A stretch of 29,090 bases of DNA from a virus: the IMG/VR virus record IMGVR_UViG_3300035670_000999, positions 1 through 29,090 of that record. One strand, 5' to 3'. The notes under the pieces are model-generated. The model had not been told where the DNA came from, did not search any database, and saw only the letters and a program-made list of their open reading frames with translations. This document shows positions 25,723-29,090 of the stretch, piece after piece. The translations under genes and the position numbers were made by a program. The stretch's first letter is position 1; each line of letters opens with the position of its first letter.

Positions 25723-25981
25723 AATTGAAAACACAACCGTATCGGAGCTAATTAAATTATTGGGCGACGCATACGGGGGCCGAATGATAAACGTGAATGA
25801 TATTCCTTACGTGGAGTTAAACATCGGTCAGGCTGCCGATTTCCTTAAGATTTCGCGCCACACCTTATTAAAACTCATGGAACAGGGCGAAGTAAGCAAC
25901 GTTGGAACAGGCGCCGCGCTCCGTTTCGGGTTGCCGGAGCTTTTCCTGGTTTGGGTCGAATTTCAAAAAACAAACAGTTAA
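25709..25981 (+). CDS. Excisionase/AlpA-like HTH protein
   Basis: From the ATG at 25709 (90 residues) it has a MerR/excisionase-type winged helix: VELNIGQAADFLKISRHTLLKLMEQG, then EVSNVGTGAALRFGLPELFLVWVE, where the last part is the wing and end helix. An upstream ATG at 25676 lies in the previous gene and would add non-family residues. It may direct excision with one of the two recombinases or act as an early regulator. The HTH pattern is clear; the exact role is not. Confidence 0.78.
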   Translation: MKKVEIENTTVSELIKLLGDAYGGRMINVNDIPYVELNIGQAADFLKISRHTLLKLMEQGEVSNVGTGAALRFGLPELFLVWVEFQKTNS

Positions 25982-26083
25982 ATGAACATCAAAACTATAC
26001 AAGAGAATGTACATCGCCTTCCGGGGGTTGGTGATGTTGAATACCTGTACAACAGGGAAAACAAAGAGCTTACGACTTTATAA
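25982..26083 (+). CDS. Possible 33-residue protein
   Basis: An ATG one base after the preceding stop opens a 33-codon frame ending TAA at 26081-26083. The peptide is MNIKTIQENVHRLPGVGDVE followed by YLYNRENKELTTL. Spacing and the lack of other genes in the gap favour translation, but it is short enough to be chance. No family is recognised. Confidence 0.35.
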   Translation: MNIKTIQENVHRLPGVGDVEYLYNRENKELTTL

Positions 26084-26094
26084 CAGGATTTTGC

Positions 26095-26193
26095 ATGGGC
26101 GACCGTTATGAGGTTAAAAGAACAAAATACAAACAAGTGATTAAACCTGTGAGTTCGAGACCTTTTTTATCGAACCCTGATTTTTATTATTAA
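26095..26193 (+). CDS. Possible 32-residue basic protein
   Basis: An ATG 11 bases after the previous small frame opens a 32-codon frame that ends 14 bases before the DUF1376 gene. It encodes MGDRYEVKRTKYKQVIKPVS and SRPFLSNPDFYY, a basic peptide. Together with the frame before it, it fills the gap 25982-26207 without loss of spacing, as small early phage genes often do. Support is by position only. Confidence 0.35.
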   Translation: MGDRYEVKRTKYKQVIKPVSSRPFLSNPDFYY

Positions 26194-26207
26194 AAAACAG
26201 AAAAACT

Positions 26208-26939
26208 ATGGCTAAAGACCCGGCATTTTTATTTTACCCTAACGATTGGATTGGTGGAACAATGGGTATGACTTTCGAAGAAAAAGGGGCCTATATGGAA
26301 CTGTTGATGCTTCAGTTTAACAGAGGTCATATGACCTCCCATATGATAGGTCAAACGGTAGGTCAACTTTGGGACAAAATTCAGGACAAATTTATTCAGG
26401 ATAAAAACGGAAGATGGTATAATGTACGTTTGGAACAGGAACAAATTAGACGTAAGTCGTTTACTGCCAGTAGATATAACAATCTGGAAGGGGTTAATCA
26501 ATATACTAAAAAAAGAGGTCATATAAATGGTCATATAACCTCCCATATGGAAAATGAAAATGTAAATGTAAATGAAAATATAAATAAAGATAAAGGGGGT
26601 GTGGGGGAAAAAGAAGAAATGGAACTGATTTCGGAAATAATGCAGTGGTTTGGTTTTTCTGAAATGAGAAACCCGGACAAACAAAGTCAGTTGTTTGGTT
26701 TTGTGAAAGTGTTGAAATCGGATGGCCGGGTGGAGTATTTCAAAGAGCAGTTTTTGGCCTACAAAAAGCATAAAGAGGAATCGAACGAAATACGGCACGG
26801 GTTCACTGGTTTTTTGGGCACGCGCGAAAACCGTTATACTGATGGTGGATGGAACTCCAGAAACTGGAGCAAAGAATTGGCCAAACCAAAGCCGGGGGGA
26901 TTGATGAAACCAAATTACGATTTAATAAATCAAATGTAA
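26208..26939 (+). CDS. DUF1376-type replication-module protein
   Basis: A 243-residue protein. The start, KDPAFLFYPNDWIGGTMGMTFEEKGAYMELLMLQF, matches DUF1376 (YdaU-like), often seen at the N-terminus of phage replication proteins. A His/Met/Thr-rich repeated area (GHMTSHM, GHINGHITSHM) and a low-complexity Asn-rich linker (ENENVNVNENINKDK, DNA made of AAATG/AAATGT units) separate it from a helical C-terminal domain. Its basic end is typical of DNA binding. It may be a replication initiator or helicase-loader protein; no helicase gene is visible in the window. Confidence 0.72.
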   Translation: MAKDPAFLFYPNDWIGGTMGMTFEEKGAYMELLMLQFNRGHMTSHMIGQTVGQLWDKIQDKFIQDKNGRWYNVRLEQEQIRRKSFTASRYNNLEGVNQYTKKRGHINGHITSHMENENVNVNENINKDKGGVGEKEEMELISEIMQWFGFSEMRNPDKQSQLFGFVKVLKSDGRVEYFKEQFLAYKKHKEESNEIRHGFTGFLGTRENRYTDGGWNSRNWSKELAKPKPGGLMKPNYDLINQM

Positions 26940-27514
26940 TGAAATACGAAGAAATAAAAGCTACAAAAATATCTGATTTACCTGAATTGACAGTGAAAAA
27001 ATGGATAATGGATGAAATTAGCGACTTGGCAAACGATTTTGGCCAAAAAATCGATAATGAAACAAATATATACATTGCGCGCCGTTTGTACGATGTACTT
27101 ACAAACCGTTTCAGAAGTTGGTACGTTGGCGATGTTCATGCCTGTTTTCAAACAGGGTTAACTGGTGGTTACGGAAAATTCTCGAAAGTTACCGTTCAAA
27201 CCTTATTGTATTTTTTGAAAAGGGCAGAAAATAACCTAATAGTTCAGAGTGTTTATTCTCAGGAATCAAAAAAATACGACGACAGGATACAAGGGGAAGC
27301 CGAAAGCCGTTTTGGTGACTTTATTCTGTGGTGTACAAAAAACAACATTTATGCCGACAATGTGGACCCGGAATGGAACGTACTGGAAACACATTTACCA
27401 TCGCCTAAAATGGTGGAAATATGCAATGAATATCACGAAGCCAAAGAAATGGATGTATTGGACAGTTTGAAAACGAGGTTAAAAAAACAATATGTTTGGG
27501 AAGAAGAAAACTAA
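26939..27514 (+). CDS. Hypothetical early protein
   Basis: The ATG at 26939 overlaps the DUF1376 stop in TAATG and gives 191 residues; an upstream ATG at 26849 would overlap that gene by 90 bases. The protein is helical and soluble (DEISDLANDFGQKIDNETNIYIARRLYDVL, then SWYVGDVHACFQTGLTGGYG and VTVQTLLYFLKRAENN). The position after a DUF1376 gene suggests a replication accessory protein such as a loader, but no Walker motif is present. Family not recognised. Confidence 0.7.
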   Translation: MKYEEIKATKISDLPELTVKKWIMDEISDLANDFGQKIDNETNIYIARRLYDVLTNRFRSWYVGDVHACFQTGLTGGYGKFSKVTVQTLLYFLKRAENNLIVQSVYSQESKKYDDRIQGEAESRFGDFILWCTKNNIYADNVDPEWNVLETHLPSPKMVEICNEYHEAKEMDVLDSLKTRLKKQYVWEEEN

Positions 27515-27677
27515 ATTGATAGTTTGCCCGGTTTGCATGGGTAAATCAATTATAATGGGATACAACGAACGCGAATATTGCAACGAGGATCAGGTTTGTC
27601 CGATGTGTAACGGTGACCGGGTTGTTTATATGATTGTTGAAATATCATACAAAGCAATAAAAGATGCCAACAGATAA
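27492..27677 (+). CDS. Small zinc-knuckle protein
   Basis: A 61-residue protein with two CxxC pairs (Cys12-Pro-Val-Cys15, Cys36-Pro-Met-Cys39), the second followed by NGDRVV. This resembles one half of a DnaJ-type zinc-ribbon, CPxCxG. It overlaps its upstream neighbour by 23 bases and its downstream neighbour by 14. It probably binds one zinc ion; the role is unknown. Confidence 0.72.
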   Translation: MFGKKKTKLIVCPVCMGKSIIMGYNEREYCNEDQVCPMCNGDRVVYMIVEISYKAIKDANR

Positions 27678-28011
27678 CATTAAAACATTACGCCCAAAAG
27701 GATGGAAACCAAAGCCGGTACAATCGGGCCGTATTGCCGAAAGGAATAAGTTTTACGATTCAACGGCATGGAGAAAAACGTCGCGGGCTTTTCGTTCTGC
27801 TTTTCCGTTATGCCAGTGTGAAAGGTGCAGTCGTTCTTCCGCTCCCTTCTCAGCCGACCATGTGGACCACATCAAACCCATTAACCCGGAAGACGCTTTC
27901 GATACAAAGAATGGGTTATTTGGAGAACCTTTGCATTGGGAAAACCTGCAAAGTATGAATTTGAAGTGTCACGCAAGAAAATCAGCCAAAGAACGCCATG
28001 CAAACCACTAA
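27664..28011 (+). CDS. HNH endonuclease
   Basis: A 115-residue protein with an HNH fold: WRKTSRAFRSAFPLCQCERC (zinc pair cysteines), ADHVDHIKPINPEDAF (catalytic DH-I-P region) and WENLQSMNLKCHARKSAKE (NLQ, C-H-K end). This is the phage type that commonly sits next to terminase genes, where it helps packaging in HK97-like phages. Here the terminase genes are not in the window, but the portal gene at the other end fits a circular map in which they lie between. It overlaps the next gene by 14 bases. Confidence 0.9.
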   Translation: MPTDNIKTLRPKGWKPKPVQSGRIAERNKFYDSTAWRKTSRAFRSAFPLCQCERCSRSSAPFSADHVDHIKPINPEDAFDTKNGLFGEPLHWENLQSMNLKCHARKSAKERHANH

Positions 28012-28924
28012 AACAATAGACGAAATTATAAACGAGTTTTTGGGCGAAAAATCAGTAACTACACAAAGCCGGAAAACATTTCGCTTTTACCTGATGAACT
28101 TTTTTACCTGGTGCAGTTTGCAGAAAAAGGATAAACGAGCCTTAAATACAATCGATTTAACCGAATACCTTAATTATGTTCAGGTAACCTATGCTGAGTA
28201 TTATCAGCGTAGTTTGATTATAACTGTCAAACAGTTTTTTTTCTGGATGGCAAAAAAAGGATATTATCAAAATATTGCATTGCATTTGAAGGTTCCTAAG
28301 GTTCGTAATTCGTTCCGAAAAGATGCCCTGAATGTAACTGAAATAATGCTTTTCCAGTCAGTATTTCAAGATAAAAACATAATTGGAAAAAGAGATACGG
28401 CAATCTGTATGCTAATGTTGATTAATGGCCTTCGCACAGTTGAAGTCAGCCGGATGGATGTGGATGATATATTTAAGCAGAATGGAGATTTTTGCATAAA
28501 TATACAACGCAAAGGGCACACCACAAAAGATGATTTTATTTCATTACGTAATAGCTGGGAATACATTGAAGATTACATACATGAACTTAATAAAATAGAA
28601 GGGCCAATGTTTACATCTTTTGGAGGTAGTCGTATTGGTGAAAGGTTATCAGCTTACGCAATTGGTCAAATTATAACTAAGTATCTTGTAAAAGCTGGAA
28701 TAAAAAGCGACAGGATTACTCCTCATAGTTTACGGCATACAGCAGCAGTACTTTTAATACAAAACAATTTTGATATTTACCATGTACAAAAACACCTCGG
28801 GCATAGTAAAACAGAGATAACAGAACTTTATTTAAAATATGCAGATAAAAATTTAAAATTAAAGGATGAAGCAGGTAATTTTTTGAGTGATTATTATAAA
28901 AATGTTTTTAAATCAAAAGAATAG
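27998..28924 (+). CDS. Tyrosine recombinase 2, XerC/D-like
   Basis: A complete 308-residue recombinase without an Arm domain. Residues 1-100 are a SAM-like core-binding domain (RKTFRFYLMNFFTWCSLQ). The catalytic residues are Arg146 (NGLRTVEVSRMD), Lys172 (RKGHTTKD), His243 and Arg246 (PHSLRHTAA), His269 (LGHSKTEIT) and Tyr278 (LYLKYAD). It resembles Xer-like recombinases more than integrase 1 does and is more AT-rich. It may resolve genome multimers, flip a segment, or be a second integrase of independent origin. Confidence 0.92.
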   Translation: MQTTKTIDEIINEFLGEKSVTTQSRKTFRFYLMNFFTWCSLQKKDKRALNTIDLTEYLNYVQVTYAEYYQRSLIITVKQFFFWMAKKGYYQNIALHLKVPKVRNSFRKDALNVTEIMLFQSVFQDKNIIGKRDTAICMLMLINGLRTVEVSRMDVDDIFKQNGDFCINIQRKGHTTKDDFISLRNSWEYIEDYIHELNKIEGPMFTSFGGSRIGERLSAYAIGQIITKYLVKAGIKSDRITPHSLRHTAAVLLIQNNFDIYHVQKHLGHSKTEITELYLKYADKNLKLKDEAGNFLSDYYKNVFKSKE

Positions 28925-29090
28925 ATTAATAATCCTTAGTATTTATTAATGTGATATATTTCTAACATTTATTACGATAAATAAGGCTAAAAATGATAAT
29001 AAAAAAACAATCAATTAACATTATTAACTTTCTGAACAATAATAATTTAGATATGGGGGTAAAATTCTTTTCAGGGTTTGTAAAGTTAAA
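28925..29090. other. AT-rich end of window with partial reading frame
   Basis: This stretch is strongly AT-rich and has no clear promoter or terminator. An ATG at 28993 opens a frame that reaches the window end without a stop (MIIKKQSINIINFLNNNNLD, then MGVKFFSGFVKL). It could be the start of another gene or chance in low-complexity DNA. No attachment-site repeat is visible. Confidence 0.35.

Overview
The window is most of a temperate, tailed (siphovirus-like) phage genome of a Bacteroidota host, seen as a prophage or a free phage. The Bacteroidota assignment rests on three observations. Genes lack Shine-Dalgarno sequences and have A-rich leaders instead. The lysogeny-switch promoter has the TTTG-N19-TAnnTTTG form of this phylum. 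The first integrase has the Arm-type N-terminus common in Bacteroidota. The exact host cannot be read from the sequence.

Layout. 1-267: end of an unidentified gene. 300-7215: head and connector module in HK97 order (portal, prohead protease, major capsid, phiE125 gp8-like connector, head-closure protein, gp10-like protein, DUF3168 tail completion protein, tail tube). A family 2-like glycosyltransferase and a tiny HAD-fold phosphatase are inserted among the connector genes with start/stop overlaps. 7265-9958: tail assembly chaperone pair, joined by a programmed -1 frameshift signal (GGGAAAC plus an 8-bp hairpin), and a short tape measure. 9963-17825: tail tip and fibre module with two collagen-like fibres, a YfiM-like membrane protein, a large hub/fibre ending in an S74-type chaperone domain, and a glycosyltransferase-methyltransferase fusion. 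17833-18994: lysis genes (coiled-coil membrane protein, holin candidate, CHAP endolysin). 19019-20648: metallophosphoesterase and small proteins, closed by a strong terminator.

20726-28924: early and lysogeny module. It holds a candidate att sequence, tyrosine integrase 1, two leftward membrane or exported proteins, a leftward XRE repressor, a divergent operator/promoter region, a cro-position protein, two tandem ParB-like proteins, a LuxR-HTH protein with two membrane segments, an excisionase-like HTH, a DUF1376 protein, a zinc-knuckle protein, an HNH nuclease and tyrosine recombinase 2. No terminase genes are present. They most likely lie outside, between the right end (HNH, recombinase 2) and the left end (portal), as in related phages.

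The most interesting system is probably a virion-glycosylation set: two phage-encoded glycosyltransferases, one fused to a methyltransferase and lying directly after a collagen-like fibre whose Gly-Asp-Thr triplets offer regularly spaced threonines. Other notable points are the compact frameshift signal, the Cys in place of Ser at the S74 self-cleavage position, and a 14-base promoter/operator sequence shared by the lysogeny switch and the portal gene leader.
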